Source: Halobiforma nitratireducens JCM 10879
Lineage (GTDB): Archaea > Halobacteriota > Halobacteria > Halobacteriales > Natrialbaceae
Direction: 5' to 3'
NCBI RefSeq assembly: GCF_000337895.1
Contig: NZ_AOMA01000063.1
Span: forward strand, 33,151 to 97,150
DNA length: 64,000 nucleotides
Part shown: piece by piece, positions 1 through 8,363 of the stretch
Numbering within the stretch: position 1 is the stretch's first letter
Layout of the letters: each line of letters begins with the position of its first letter
Translations under genes and position numbers: made by a program
Notes under the pieces: model-generated
Database searches by the model: none
Seen by the model: the letters and a program-made list of their open reading frames with translations, nothing else
Told to the model about the DNA's origin: nothing

Positions 1-2091
1 CTCGAAGCCGGCGTTCTCGGTGTTCCAGGAGGCACGACCCTCGGTCGCCGAGCGGATGTCGGAAGCGAATCCGATCATCTCGCCGACCGGGGCGATCCCT
101 TCGACGACCATCAGATCGCCTTCCTGGTACATGTCGTCGACGCGGCCACGGCGGCCCTGAATCTCACCCGAAGCAGCGCCCATGTGGTCGTTGGGCACGT
201 CGATGCGGACGTCCTGCATCGGCTCGAGCATCTTGATCTTGCCGTCGATCAGGGCGTTGTGGACCGCTTCACGGACTGCAGGGATGACCTGCGCGGGACC
301 ACGGTGGATGGTGTCCTCGTGGAGTCGTGCGTCGTGCAGTCGCATGAGCGTCCCTTCGACTGGCTCGTTGGCGAGCGGACCGTTGTCCAGTGCCTCCTCG
401 AGCCCTTCGACGACCAGTTCCATCGTCTCGTTTAGGTGCTGGATACCCTTCGTGTCGTCGATGAGGACGTTGGTCCCGTGGATGTTCTCGACGTTCTGGG
501 ACGTCTCCTTTTCCATGCCGGCCTCCTGCAGGGCCTCACGCCGTTCCTGCTCGGGCATGTCCATCGACGCCTCGCCGAGCTTGATCGTCTCGACGAGTTC
601 GTCGCTCATCGGTTCGATGGAGATGTAGAAGCGGTTGTGGCGGTTCGGCGAAATCCCCTCGACCTCGTCGCTTGGCTGCTGGGGCTGCTCGCGGAAGACG
701 ACGATCGGCTCACCGGTGTTGACCGGAATGCCCTGGTTCTTCTCGATACGCTGGGTGATGACTTCCAGGTGGAGTTCACCCTGTCCGGAGATCAGGTGTT
801 CGCCGGTGTCCTCGTTGATGTCGATCTGGATCGTCGGGTCTTCCTTGGAGACCTGGCGCAGCGTCTCGATCAGCTTCGGCAGGTCGTCCATGTTCTGTGC
901 CTCGACGGACTTCGTAATGACCGGCTCGGAGATGTGCTCGATCGACTCGAACGGCGTCATCTCGACGCTCGAGACGGTCGAACCGGCGATGGCGTCTTTC
1001 AGACCCGTCACCGCAGCGATGTTCCCCGCAGGGACCTCGTCGACTTCCTCGCGTTCGCCACCCATGAAGACACCGACGGACTGAATGCGGTTCTTGCCCG
1101 CCGTGCCGGAGACGTACAGCTCCTGGCCCTTCTCGAGGCTCCCCGAGAAGACACGGCCGGAAGCAATCTCGCCGGCGTGAGGGTCCATCGAGATGTCGGT
1201 GACCATGAAGACGACCTCGCCGTCCTCGTTGACCAGGCGCATGCCCTCCGCGAGGTCGGTGTCGTCGTCGCCCCGCCAGATACGCGGGATACGTCGGGGC
1301 TGGGCGTCGACGGGGTTGGGGAAGTGCTCACAGACCATGTCGAGCACGACGTCAGACAGCGGCGTCTTCTCGTGAAGCTCCTGGCGCTTGTCCGACCGCT
1401 CGAGTTCCATGATCTCGGCGAAGTCCATCCCGGTACGCTGCATCGAGGGCATCGAGACGCCCCACTTGTACAGTGCGGACCCGAAACCGACGGTGCCGTC
1501 TTCGACGGAGACGGTCCAGTCCTCGACGTCGTCCATGTCTTCGGTCATGCCGCGAATGAGTTCGTTGACGTCGCGGATGACCGAGAGGAGACGTTCCTGC
1601 ATCTCTTCGGGACCTTCCTGCAGTTCGGAGATCAGGCGGTCGACCTTGTTGATGAACAGGGTCGGCTTGACGCCTTCGCGCAGCGCCTGGCGCAGGACGG
1701 TCTCGGTCTGGGGCATCGCGCCCTCGACGGCGTCGACGACGACCAGCGCGCCGTCGACGGCACGCATCGCACGAGTCACGTCACCGCCGAAGTCGACGTG
1801 GCCCGGCGTGTCGATGAGGTTGATGAGGTGGTTGGTGCCCTCGTACTCGTGGGTCATCGAGACGTTCGCCGCGTCGATGGTGATCCCACGTTCCTGCTCG
1901 TCCTCTTCCGTGTCCATCGCGAGCTGCTCGCCGGCAGTCTCGTCGGAGATCATGCCGGCACCGGCCAGCAGGTTGTCAGAAAGGGTCGTTTTCCCGTGGT
2001 CGACGTGAGCGGCGATGGCGATGTTCCGGATGTTCTCCGGTTCGTCCATCAGCCGTTCACACTCTTGGACGATCTTCTTGCGTCGGCCCAT
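1..2091 (-). CDS. fusA: Elongation factor 2 (EF-2), C-terminus cut off by window edge
   Basis: This is the translocation GTPase of archaeal translation, which moves tRNA and mRNA through the ribosome. I translated it from the minus strand starting at the ATG at 2091 ([18 protein letters not shown]). The P-loop AHVDHGKTT is near residue 30 and DTPGHVDF follows. Domain IV carries the DTIHRGPAQ motif, whose His (about residue 596) is the usual diphthamide site. 697 residues are present of about 730 expected, so roughly the last 30 lie beyond position 1. A TATA-like stretch at 2173-2184 would give a leader of about 60 bases. In many haloarchaea this gene follows rps7; here rps7 is about 9.6 kb away, separated by a transducer gene, an island and a DUF5781 gene. 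Confidence 0.97.
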   Translation of the reverse strand, partial: MGRRKKIVQECERLMDEPENIRNIAIAAHVDHGKTTLSDNLLAGAGMISDETAGEQLAMDTEEDEQERGITIDAANVSMTHEYEGTNHLINLIDTPGHVDFGGDVTRAMRAVDGALVVVDAVEGAMPQTETVLRQALREGVKPTLFINKVDRLISELQEGPEEMQERLLSVIRDVNELIRGMTEDMDDVEDWTVSVEDGTVGFGSALYKWGVSMPSMQRTGMDFAEIMELERSDKRQELHEKTPLSDVVLDMVCEHFPNPVDAQPRRIPRIWRGDDDTDLAEGMRLVNEDGEVVFMVTDISMDPHAGEIASGRVFSGSLEKGQELYVSGTAGKNRIQSVGVFMGGEREEVDEVPAGNIAAVTGLKDAIAGSTVSSVEMTPFESIEHISEPVITKSVEAQNMDDLPKLIETLRQVSKEDPTIQIDINEDTGEHLISGQGELHLEVITQRIEKNQGIPVNTGEPIVVFREQPQQPSDEVEGISPNRHNRFYISIEPMSDELVETIKLGEASMDMPEQERREALQEAGMEKETSQNVENIHGTNVLIDDTKGIQHLNETMELVVEGLEEALDNGPLANEPVEGTLMRLHDARLHEDTIHRGPAQVIPAVREAVHNALIDGKIKMLEPMQDVRIDVPNDHMGAASGEIQGRRGRVDDMYQEGDLMVVEGIAPVGEMIGFASDIRSATEGRASWNTENAGFE

Positions 2092-2313
2092 ATACCCCCC
2101 ATTACCGCTAGCGGGGTCAAAAGGGTAGTGTTTCGTCGGCGTCGGAATTTGACCGCTTCTCCCGCTTACGGTCCGGAATATATAGTTTACGTGAGTTAAT
2201 ACCACGCAACGGCTGGCGGCGAGCCGAGCACCCTCCCACGCTACAACTCGTCCTCGCGGCTCGCGAAAGTGGGCGTAAGAGACATACCGTCTCCTCCCTT
2301 GGTAGATATCAGC

Positions 2314-3069
2314 ATGGATATACGCGTCCAGGGTCCCGGCCCCACGTCTCCGTTTCTCGGCGCTCGCGACCTTTTCGAGACCGAGCACGATCTCTCGTTG
2401 CCGGTGTACGTCCAGCTACAGGACGACCCGGACGAGCGTACCTGGGCCGGCCACTACGGCGACCGCCACGTTCTCAACATCTCCAGACAGGCCGCCTCGA
2501 GCGCGATGGCTCGAGAACTCGCTCTCCACGAGTTCGCCCACATGGCCAGGTACGAACAGGAACACCCGTCCCACACGCAGTCGACCGACGAAGTCCTCTT
2601 CCTGGCGCTGGCCGGCAAGAGCGTCGAACAGCGCAAACTCGCCCACTGCCACCAGATCGCCAACCACATGAAAGACATCTACGCCGACGACATCACCCTC
2701 TCGGTCGGCCCCGGCGAGAAGTTGCTCGCCTATCTCGAGTCCAGTCTCGCAGCGGCAGTCGCGGACCGTCCGGACCCCTCCTCGCGGCCGGAGCACCAAC
2801 GCCTCTCGCCGACCGCCGATCCCGAAATCACGGCCGTCAATGCGGCCTTCGCGCTCGCGCTCGCGGAGCGACACGACCTCGTCGACGACGACCACCGGCT
2901 GTACGATCTCGCTCGCGTGGCCGCGATGGACGCACCCACCGTCGACTTCGAGGGGTTCAAACGTCGATTCCGTGAGCTAACGCAGGACCCCGACTCGAGC
3001 AGTTACCGGCAGGTACTCGTCGACGCGACTCGGGACTACGTCGGTGGAAAAAGTCCTGCGGCGGACTGA
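2314..3069 (+). CDS. DUF5781 family protein, putative zinc metalloprotease
   Basis: This is a conserved haloarchaeal protein of 251 residues with no established function that I know. Residues 72-76 read HEFAH, a zincin-type HExxH motif, inside a helix-like stretch ([16 protein letters not shown]). Further His and Glu residues within the next 15 could supply a third metal ligand. No signal peptide or membrane segment is visible, so it should be cytoplasmic. I chose the ATG at 2314 over an in-frame GTG at 2269 because the extra residues look non-conserved. It is divergent from EF-2. Its last 84 bases (2986-3069) recur at 8264-8346, so the gene end appears to be the integration point of the neighbouring island. 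Protease activity is inference from the motif alone. Confidence 0.8.
   Translation: MDIRVQGPGPTSPFLGARDLFETEHDLSLPVYVQLQDDPDERTWAGHYGDRHVLNISRQAASSAMARELALHEFAHMARYEQEHPSHTQSTDEVLFLALAGKSVEQRKLAHCHQIANHMKDIYADDITLSVGPGEKLLAYLESSLAAAVADRPDPSSRPEHQRLSPTADPEITAVNAAFALALAERHDLVDDDHRLYDLARVAAMDAPTVDFEGFKRRFRELTQDPDSSSYRQVLVDATRDYVGGKSPAAD
2986..3069 (+). repeat. Left direct repeat of the island (3' end of DUF5781 gene)
   Basis: These 84 bases encode the last residues of the DUF5781 protein ([18 protein letters not shown] and beyond) plus the stop codon. They match 8264-8346 with five substitutions and one missing base, about 93% identity. Sequence upstream of 2986 does not match sequence upstream of 8264. 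The pair brackets an AT-richer block, as att repeats do. Confidence 0.85.
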
Positions 3070-3120
3070 CTCGAGAACCCAATAGCCCCAGGACGACTCT
3101 GTTTTCATCGATCCGTAGGG

Positions 3121-3139
3121 ACTGGCTTGGGGAGCCAGT
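3121..3139. repeat. Perfect 7-bp stem hairpin downstream of the DUF5781 gene
   Basis: The sequence ACTGGCT-TGGGG-AGCCAGT forms a perfect seven-base-pair stem with a five-base loop, 52 bases after the DUF5781 stop codon and just inside the island. It could act in transcription termination or RNA processing, but no T-run follows directly. Confidence 0.4.
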
Positions 3140-3256
3140 AGACTTTCCGTTACTGGGAGAGCATCAGAAGTCCGGCCAGTCCTAAAAAAGTGACAGTCCC
3201 TGTCTCTGTATTATCTGCTGTCGTGCGTCGACTATCGACATTCGCCACGAATTATC

Positions 3257-3264
3257 TTTATTAT
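3257..3264 (+). promoter_or_regulatory. TATA-like box of the Tat-protein gene
   Basis: The stretch TTTATTAT is centred about 29 bases before the ATG at 3290. This fits a leaderless haloarchaeal transcript and favours 3290 over the upstream GTG or ATG codons at 3266, 3269 and 3278. Confidence 0.45.
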
Positions 3265-3289
3265 AGTGATGACTTTTATGGAAAATGTA

Positions 3290-4249
3290 ATGTCCGATGA
3301 TAATCACGAACGGTTCAGTATGGACCGACGAACACTGCTTAAACGAACGAGCGCCGCATCTGCCGTTGCACTTCTCGGGGCGACTGGAGGTGCTGTCGCA
3401 ACGGACGACTTGCAGAAGGGCGTAGTAAACAAAATCACACTCGATACGGCGGAGTACGACGATCTAAAAGAAGCGTCAGTGGTCTTTCTGAGGCGTAACA
3501 AGCGCGAGATCGTCCGAACTAAGATACACTCGGCACACGAAGTAAACCCCGAAAGAGCTGCCGGAGATGCCAATCCGACGAAAGTTAGTTACAGTCTCTC
3601 CTACGACGAATCGGGCGGAGTTGAAGTCACTGAATCGCAAGACGTAGCTCGGTTAACAAACGGTGATTTCACGCTCGACCGAACCGAGACCACGGCGACT
3701 CTGGCGAACCACTTCCGTGATAACTCGCTACACCAGAACAATGACGCCGAGATAAACATCCCTGACGAGCCGGAACTCGGCAACCTCGGTGACGCTGCGA
3801 CGTGGGTTCAAACCGAATCGAGCGAGTGCGGTCCTCTTGCTCGAACGAACCTCGCGGTCGAGTATACGCCGACTAGCGGTGATTTCGATATCGACGACTC
3901 TATTGGCATCTTTGAAACAGCCGATGGGGAGACCTGTGACGGCGAAGAGTTCGGTGACCGGTTCCCTTGTAGTGACCTTCCACCAGGAATCGACTGTGAT
4001 ATTCCAGACGCGTTCAACACGACGTGGCACGTCGATAGTTCCGACTACTCTCTTACGTCCGCGGAAGGCGATTACTACAACAATGACTTCCCCATCATTC
4101 CAGAATCGACCGCGGACCACAGTCAAGATACGTGGTTCGATGAGAACGAACTGAACGTAGAAGGAACAGTTGATCACTCAGGCACCTTCGGGTTCCGTAC
4201 GATCATTGACTTCCTCTTGGGGAGTGATGCTGGCGTGATCTTTTACTGA
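3290..4249 (+). CDS. Tat-exported protein of unknown function
   Basis: The protein has 319 residues. The N-terminus carries a twin-arginine signal (MDRRTLLKR, Arg 13-14) followed by an Ala/Gly-rich hydrophobic stretch ending near residue 36, so it should be exported folded. The mature part has no family I recognise. It is acidic and includes a cysteine cluster (ETCDGEEF, FPCSD, IDCDIP) that might form disulfides or bind metal. No lipobox or second membrane anchor is obvious. It lies in the island, converging on the ABC transporter operon. Its codon use is more AT-rich than that of the flanking core genes. Function unknown. Confidence 0.75.
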   Translation: MSDDNHERFSMDRRTLLKRTSAASAVALLGATGGAVATDDLQKGVVNKITLDTAEYDDLKEASVVFLRRNKREIVRTKIHSAHEVNPERAAGDANPTKVSYSLSYDESGGVEVTESQDVARLTNGDFTLDRTETTATLANHFRDNSLHQNNDAEINIPDEPELGNLGDAATWVQTESSECGPLARTNLAVEYTPTSGDFDIDDSIGIFETADGETCDGEEFGDRFPCSDLPPGIDCDIPDAFNTTWHVDSSDYSLTSAEGDYYNNDFPIIPESTADHSQDTWFDENELNVEGTVDHSGTFGFRTIIDFLLGSDAGVIFY

Positions 4250-4449
4250 TCCAACTCCCTCCTTTCGAGAAGCCACCAGATCACGCCAGACGTGCTGTGT
4301 CCCGTTGCTGATGGATCAGACGTCGTTTCTGATTGAAAGTACAGGCGAAGACCGCGGGTTTGCAGTAGTTGCTGAGGCGGCCAACTGACGATGTCGCGGT
4401 CCTGTTTCGATGTAATCGAGGCAACCAAGACAACGCAGGCAAGCAGCAT
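4243..4449 (-). CDS. Possible small membrane protein at the end of the ABC operon
   Basis: A 68-residue open frame begins 27 bases after the ATPase stop codon, on the same strand. It starts with a short hydrophobic segment (MLLACVVLVASITS) followed by a polar tail with two tryptophans near the end. It overlaps the last bases of the convergent Tat-protein gene. No family is recognised and it may be a chance open frame. Confidence 0.25.
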   Translation of the reverse strand: MLLACVVLVASITSKQDRDIVSWPPQQLLQTRGLRLYFQSETTSDPSATGHSTSGVIWWLLERRELDQ

Positions 4450-4476
4450 CGTCGCTACTATCCGGAGCTCGGCTCG

Positions 4477-5403
4477 TTACGTGCTTTCCGTATCCGCGTA
4501 CGCAGCGAACACATCTTCAAGCGATGCACGTTCGGTTTCGAAATCGATGACTTCGATTCCGGCTTCTTCGAAAGCCACGAGTACGTCGGTTCGGACGCTC
4601 GCGGATTCGCAGTTTACCATCATTCGATTTTCATCGATCCACGCATCTTCGACGCCCTTGATTGCCATTACGGCGTCGGGTACTGATGTCGGCTCATCTT
4701 CTAACGTGATCGCAAGACGTGGTCCGCCATCGATACGGGCCTGGAGCTCCGAGACGGATGCTTCGGCGACCATTGTTCCTTCAGAGATGATGCCGGCTCG
4801 ATCACAAATGGTCTCGACTTGGGCAAGCTGATGCGACGAAACGAAGACAGTAGCTCCGCGTTCGTTCTGCTCGTGGATCAGTTCTCGGATACGGCCTGCA
4901 CCGCCCGGATCAAGTCCAGCGATGGGTTCGTCCAGAATTAGTAGGTCGGGCTCGCCGACGAGCGCCATCGCAAATCCGAGCCGACGGGTCATGCCCTGTG
5001 AGTACTCGCCTGCCTTTTGTTCTGCAGCATCTGATAATCCGACACGTTCAAGGAAGTTGTCAGGGTCAGTATCAACTTCACGAACAGAACACGCGAATTC
5101 GAGATGCTCACGACCCGTGAGATTCGGATATGGCGTAAAACCCTGTGGGAGTGCCCCCGTTCGAGACTTCACACCGAGTTCGTTTGACTGTACGTTTTGA
5201 CCGAATACGCGAACTGTTCCATCAGTTGGACGGAGGAAGTTCAATAACAAGCCGATGGCTGTCGTTTTCCCGGCCCCGTTTGGTCCAAGAAAGCCGTACT
5301 TTTCTCCGGACCGAACCTCGAGCGAGAGGTTTGAGAGGGCAGTGATGCGACCGAACGTTTGAGTCACCGAGTCGAATTCGATTGCGGGTGTATCGTCTGT
5401 CAT
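4477..5403 (-). CDS. ABC transporter ATP-binding protein
   Basis: This 308-residue ABC ATPase would power the two membrane subunits encoded just upstream. Visible motifs are Walker A GPNGAGKT (residues 40-47), a Q-loop in GALPQG near 84, the signature YSQGM (134-138), Walker B LLILDEP (154-160) and the switch His in SSHQL (191). The C-terminal 90 residues form the extension common in exporters of the CcmA/NosF type. The gene starts four bases after the stop of the second permease, so the three are translated as one operon. The substrate is unknown. The ABC-2 type permeases point to export of a drug, peptide or ion, or to help in protein maturation. Confidence 0.92.
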   Translation of the reverse strand: MTDDTPAIEFDSVTQTFGRITALSNLSLEVRSGEKYGFLGPNGAGKTTAIGLLLNFLRPTDGTVRVFGQNVQSNELGVKSRTGALPQGFTPYPNLTGREHLEFACSVREVDTDPDNFLERVGLSDAAEQKAGEYSQGMTRRLGFAMALVGEPDLLILDEPIAGLDPGGAGRIRELIHEQNERGATVFVSSHQLAQVETICDRAGIISEGTMVAEASVSELQARIDGGPRLAITLEDEPTSVPDAVMAIKGVEDAWIDENRMMVNCESASVRTDVLVAFEEAGIEVIDFETERASLEDVFAAYADTEST

Positions 5404-5407
5404 TGAA

Positions 5408-6385
5408 TTACGTGAGTGATAGGCGTCGGAGTCTGTTGTACGTGATTATCAGCGGGAGGAGAATCCACAGCCCGAGGACGAAGACGGCGATCGGCCAAGA
5501 AAGATGTAGCGGTACCGCGGCCATGTCCGCAATCTGTGTCCCGACAACGGTGATGCCGAAGCTATCGATATCCTCGTGCGGTGCGAGGTGAACTTTCGGG
5601 ATTATTTCTTCGTAGGGGGCCGAAGCGAGTACCAGGTACGCCTGTCGTGGGTCGACGCTGTACGCGTCGGGGAATAGCCCAAGAGCGTCAACGGCGGCTT
5701 CGTGCCAATTGAACGTAAATCCGATAAACACCGTGAACACTGCAGCTGCCACTTGTCGTGGCGTCGCCAACAGAGACGACAGAGCAAACCCAATACTCAA
5801 CCAGACGAATCCGTATCCGACGGTCGCTGCGGAGAACACGACGAAAGATACCGTCTGTGCTGTCTCGAACTGAACGAGAACTGTTATCCAGCCAACGAGG
5901 AGACCGACGCCAATCACCGCTGTGAGAACGATTCCTCTGCCGAGAAGTTTGCCCAGTAGTATGGCCCCGCGCGAACACGGAAGCGCGAGTAGTGTTTTGA
6001 GTTGTCCAGTTGCCCGAGGGGTGACGATCGCTCCGTATCCGAGTATCAAGCCGAGTAGCGGAACGAGGAATACGAAAGAATTCACATGGAACGTATAACT
6101 TATGAAGCCGTTCACGGCGTAGACAGCATCGAACGTCTCCGGATATTCGAGGAAGGTATACCGACTGCCCCTTCCACCTTCGGCTTCCACGGGTTGGACA
6201 CTGCTTGCGATTCGCCACGCGGAGAACCCGAAGAAAGCAGTGAACAGAATCACTAACCGCGACCATCGAAAGTTGCGGAGTTCTGATTTGGCGATTGCTG
6301 CCGTTATTCGTGCTTGTGTGGCTGTGTCTGTCTGTGCTGTTTTACCAGAGCCGTCGGATAGTTCGACTGAGCGTATTGATCTCAC
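5408..6385 (-). CDS. ABC-2 type transporter permease
   Basis: This is a 325-residue integral membrane protein. After a polar N-terminus of about 40 residues there are six hydrophobic segments, including SRLVILFTAFFGFSAW, a long FVFLVPLLGLILGYGAIV stretch and a last one before the C-terminal LRRLSLT. The order of segments and the GYGAIVTPRATGQLKTLLALP region between TM2 and TM3 are typical of the NosY-like permeases of haloarchaea. Its ATG overlaps the stop codon of the preceding permease gene (6382-6385), so the two are translationally coupled and probably form a heterodimer with the ATPase. Confidence 0.85.
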   Translation of the reverse strand: MRSIRSVELSDGSGKTAQTDTATQARITAAIAKSELRNFRWSRLVILFTAFFGFSAWRIASSVQPVEAEGGRGSRYTFLEYPETFDAVYAVNGFISYTFHVNSFVFLVPLLGLILGYGAIVTPRATGQLKTLLALPCSRGAILLGKLLGRGIVLTAVIGVGLLVGWITVLVQFETAQTVSFVVFSAATVGYGFVWLSIGFALSSLLATPRQVAAAVFTVFIGFTFNWHEAAVDALGLFPDAYSVDPRQAYLVLASAPYEEIIPKVHLAPHEDIDSFGITVVGTQIADMAAVPLHLSWPIAVFVLGLWILLPLIITYNRLRRLSLT

Positions 6386-7293
6386 GAGAGAAACACCTCA
6401 TTCCGAAACCCAAGGTATCCCACTGCGAGCGGACAGCAGACCCATACGAAGAGAACGAGGACGGCAACCGGAGCCGTTACGACCCACAACAGTGTCTCGG
6501 CTGATTGACTCCCACTCGAAAGAGTAATCTCGAGTGACGGATACATGGTATCGAAGACTCCTGCAATCAGCACCGAATACCCGTGAAACGGATGCCCGAC
6601 GATTGCTATCGGTGCGATACCGAGCGTCCATACTGCACCAAATACCAGTCCGAAATAGCCTGCGATTGCGCCGCTCAATGCGTGCAGCCGACTCGAAAGA
6701 AGTGCAGACAGAGTGACAGCGATGGAGACAAGCGCGGCGCTGAAAAGCGCACTCCAAACAGCCCCTAGCAGGTGAGAAAACGATACTGCCGCCACCGAAG
6801 TCGTTATGACTAGTCCGAACGACCCGGCGAGAACGCCCACGAAACTGACTCCCATAAAGACGAGTACTCGTGCCAACGCCTTTCCGATGTAGATGTCAAA
6901 CCGAGTTACCGGCAGTGATCCGAGTATCGAGAGTGTCCCTTCATCTCGTTCCGTGGCAATTGTCCCGTAACCGAAAAGAAACGCCAAAAGCGGGAGAAAC
7001 ACGACGTAAATATCGATACCGAGAAACCAGTAGGCGGCTGAAACCGTGTGTCCCTCCTCGAGGGTGACGAAGGTGGCAACTTCGGAAGACCCGGTCATAC
7101 CGCTTGCTGTCCATAAGGAGGGTGCAACGAAAACAACGAATACGGCGGCGGCAATAGCGCGATTTGTCGTCGACCGACCGATCAAACGGCACTCGAGTAG
7201 AAACACTTGATATGGACGACGGGGATCGTAGGTCCTCGACCAAAACTGCCGGCAACTCCCTCTCAAACTGTTTTGCCTTTTCCGGTCTGTCAT
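6382..7293 (-). CDS. ABC-2 type transporter permease
   Basis: This is the second membrane subunit, 303 residues from the ATG at 7293, with about six transmembrane segments. It shares the motif pattern GYGTIATERDEGTLSILGSLP with the neighbouring permease, so the two are paralogues. An in-frame upstream extension to 7383 would add 30 residues that run through an AT-rich promoter-like stretch. I therefore prefer the ATG at 7293, which lies about 22 bases after a TATA-like box. It is the first gene of the three-gene transporter operon. Confidence 0.83.
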   Translation of the reverse strand: MTDRKRQNSLRGSCRQFWSRTYDPRRPYQVFLLECRLIGRSTTNRAIAAAVFVVFVAPSLWTASGMTGSSEVATFVTLEEGHTVSAAYWFLGIDIYVVFLPLLAFLFGYGTIATERDEGTLSILGSLPVTRFDIYIGKALARVLVFMGVSFVGVLAGSFGLVITTSVAAVSFSHLLGAVWSALFSAALVSIAVTLSALLSSRLHALSGAIAGYFGLVFGAVWTLGIAPIAIVGHPFHGYSVLIAGVFDTMYPSLEITLSSGSQSAETLLWVVTAPVAVLVLFVWVCCPLAVGYLGFRNEVFLS

Positions 7294-7312
7294 TAGGTGT
7301 CGTTCGTTTGAA

Positions 7313-7318
7313 TTTATA
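7313..7318 (-). promoter_or_regulatory. TATA-like box of the ABC transporter operon
   Basis: On the minus strand the sequence reads TATAAA within an AT-rich run between the regulator stop (7380) and the permease ATG (7293). The spacing suits a leaderless or near-leaderless transcript. The operon may thus be transcribed separately from the regulator. Confidence 0.4.
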
Positions 7319-7379
7319 GAGATAAAGTTATTAGGGATACAATTTCGTCTCGAGACGAGACACTGAACGAGTGGTATCG

Positions 7380-8150
7380 TCAACGATCAGTCTGTGAAAC
7401 GACAGATGCGTTTTTGCGATACTTTTCATAGAGCGATGTGCCCCACGCCAGGAATTGTTCGTGATTCCCAAAGACAATTCCGTGAACTGTGCTGTGTTCG
7501 TCATAAACTATCACAACTACGTGATCGTCCGTACGGACGAGACCGATCGGCTCCGTGAACTCGTCGTATGCGTATATCACATCGCCAAACGTAGTCGAAA
7601 GATCGACCAAGTTGCTGGATCGAATGCCTTCTAGTCCGGCTGAGCCGATAATTAACTCGACTTGCTGGTCTCGTTCCAAGACTGTTCGATGTGCATCGAG
7701 GAATTGCTGTGTAACGGCCGGTACGAACGTGTGTACCTCGGTTGCGGATCGAATAATCTCGATAACTTTCTCGAGTGGTCCGTTCGGATAGCTTGGCTCG
7801 CGAAGATTTACGTCACATTCGATGAGAATATCTGTAGAGACATCTTCGAAGTAGCCTGGCGCATATCTAGCGATAGTAGTTAACTCTTGAAGCTTTTCTG
7901 CACGCTCGATCTCTCCTACAAAATCAGTGACCGCCGTTTCTACGAGAGGCGCAAGGTACATTCGATCATTTGACTGTCGAATCCACCCTTCTTTTTCGAG
8001 TTGGTTCAGATTCCGCAGAACTGTCCGTCGTGTCGCACTGACTGTCTCCTCGAGTTCTGAAACAGTCTTTGGAGACTGTGTGAGCTCGCGCAGAATCTCG
8101 TATCGCGCTGATGAAGCAAATAGTTCTGCAAGTACGACACCATCGGCCAT
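7380..8150 (-). CDS. HTH transcriptional regulator, FilR1 domain
   Basis: The 256-residue protein has an N-terminal winged-helix domain (about residues 10-70, including SPKTVSELEETVSATRRTV). A long C-terminal sensor region follows, resembling the methanogenesis regulatory (FilR1/DUF1724) domain common in haloarchaeal regulators. The last third (FVPAVTQQF to EKYRK) matches the usual FilR1 layout. The ATG at 8150 is preferred over a TTG at 8162 because a TATATA box lies 27-29 bases ahead of it. It is adjacent to and co-directional with the ABC transporter operon and is its likely local regulator. The ligand is unknown. Confidence 0.8.
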   Translation of the reverse strand: MADGVVLAELFASSARYEILRELTQSPKTVSELEETVSATRRTVLRNLNQLEKEGWIRQSNDRMYLAPLVETAVTDFVGEIERAEKLQELTTIARYAPGYFEDVSTDILIECDVNLREPSYPNGPLEKVIEIIRSATEVHTFVPAVTQQFLDAHRTVLERDQQVELIIGSAGLEGIRSSNLVDLSTTFGDVIYAYDEFTEPIGLVRTDDHVVVIVYDEHSTVHGIVFGNHEQFLAWGTSLYEKYRKNASVVSQTDR

Positions 8151-8176
8151 GTCTACAAACAATATTGAAACGTGTG

Positions 8177-8182
8177 TATATA
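8177..8182 (-). promoter_or_regulatory. TATA box of the FilR1-type regulator
   Basis: TATATA is centred about 29 bases before the ATG at 8150. This is the spacing seen for leaderless haloarchaeal genes, and it decides the start. Confidence 0.5.
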
Positions 8183-8263
8183 TGTTAACCCTAATTGAAT
8201 ACCCATCGTACGTTTCCCGTCACTGTACAAATTATCAGCACTGATCTCCGCGTCTATAGGCTG

Positions 8264-8346
8264 GACCTCGACTCGGGCAGTTACCAGCAGGTACTCGTCG
8301 ACGCGACGCGGGACTACGTGGGTGGAAAAATCCTGCGGCGGACTGA
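8264..8346 (+). repeat. Right direct repeat of the island (displaced 3' end of DUF5781 gene)
   Basis: These 83 bases match 2986-3069. The encoded peptide is nearly the same ([17 protein letters not shown]), with two of the five substitutions silent. One base of an A/G run is missing, so the frame is lost just before the stop. There is no start codon or promoter for it. It sits 18 bases from the stop of the transducer gene at 8364. Confidence 0.85.
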
Positions 8347-8363
8347 AAACGAACGAGAGCCGG

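Larger units (their letters stand above)
2986..8346. mobile_element. Putative integrated genomic island bounded by a duplicated gene end
   Basis: The block between the two copies of the DUF5781 gene end is visibly richer in A+T than its flanks. It contains a Tat-signal protein, a possible small membrane protein, an ABC ATPase, two ABC-2 permeases and a FilR1-type regulator. No integrase or transposase is visible inside, so it is either a decayed or non-autonomous integrated element, or a block acquired by homologous recombination. The upstream copy keeps the gene intact. The downstream copy has lost one base and is non-functional. Confidence 0.6.

Noticed and set aside
436..2199. Long plus-strand open frame of 587 codons antisense to EF-2
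   Set aside because: It mirrors the codon pattern of EF-2 and has a composition typical of antisense frames in GC-rich genomes; EF-2 on the minus strand is certain.
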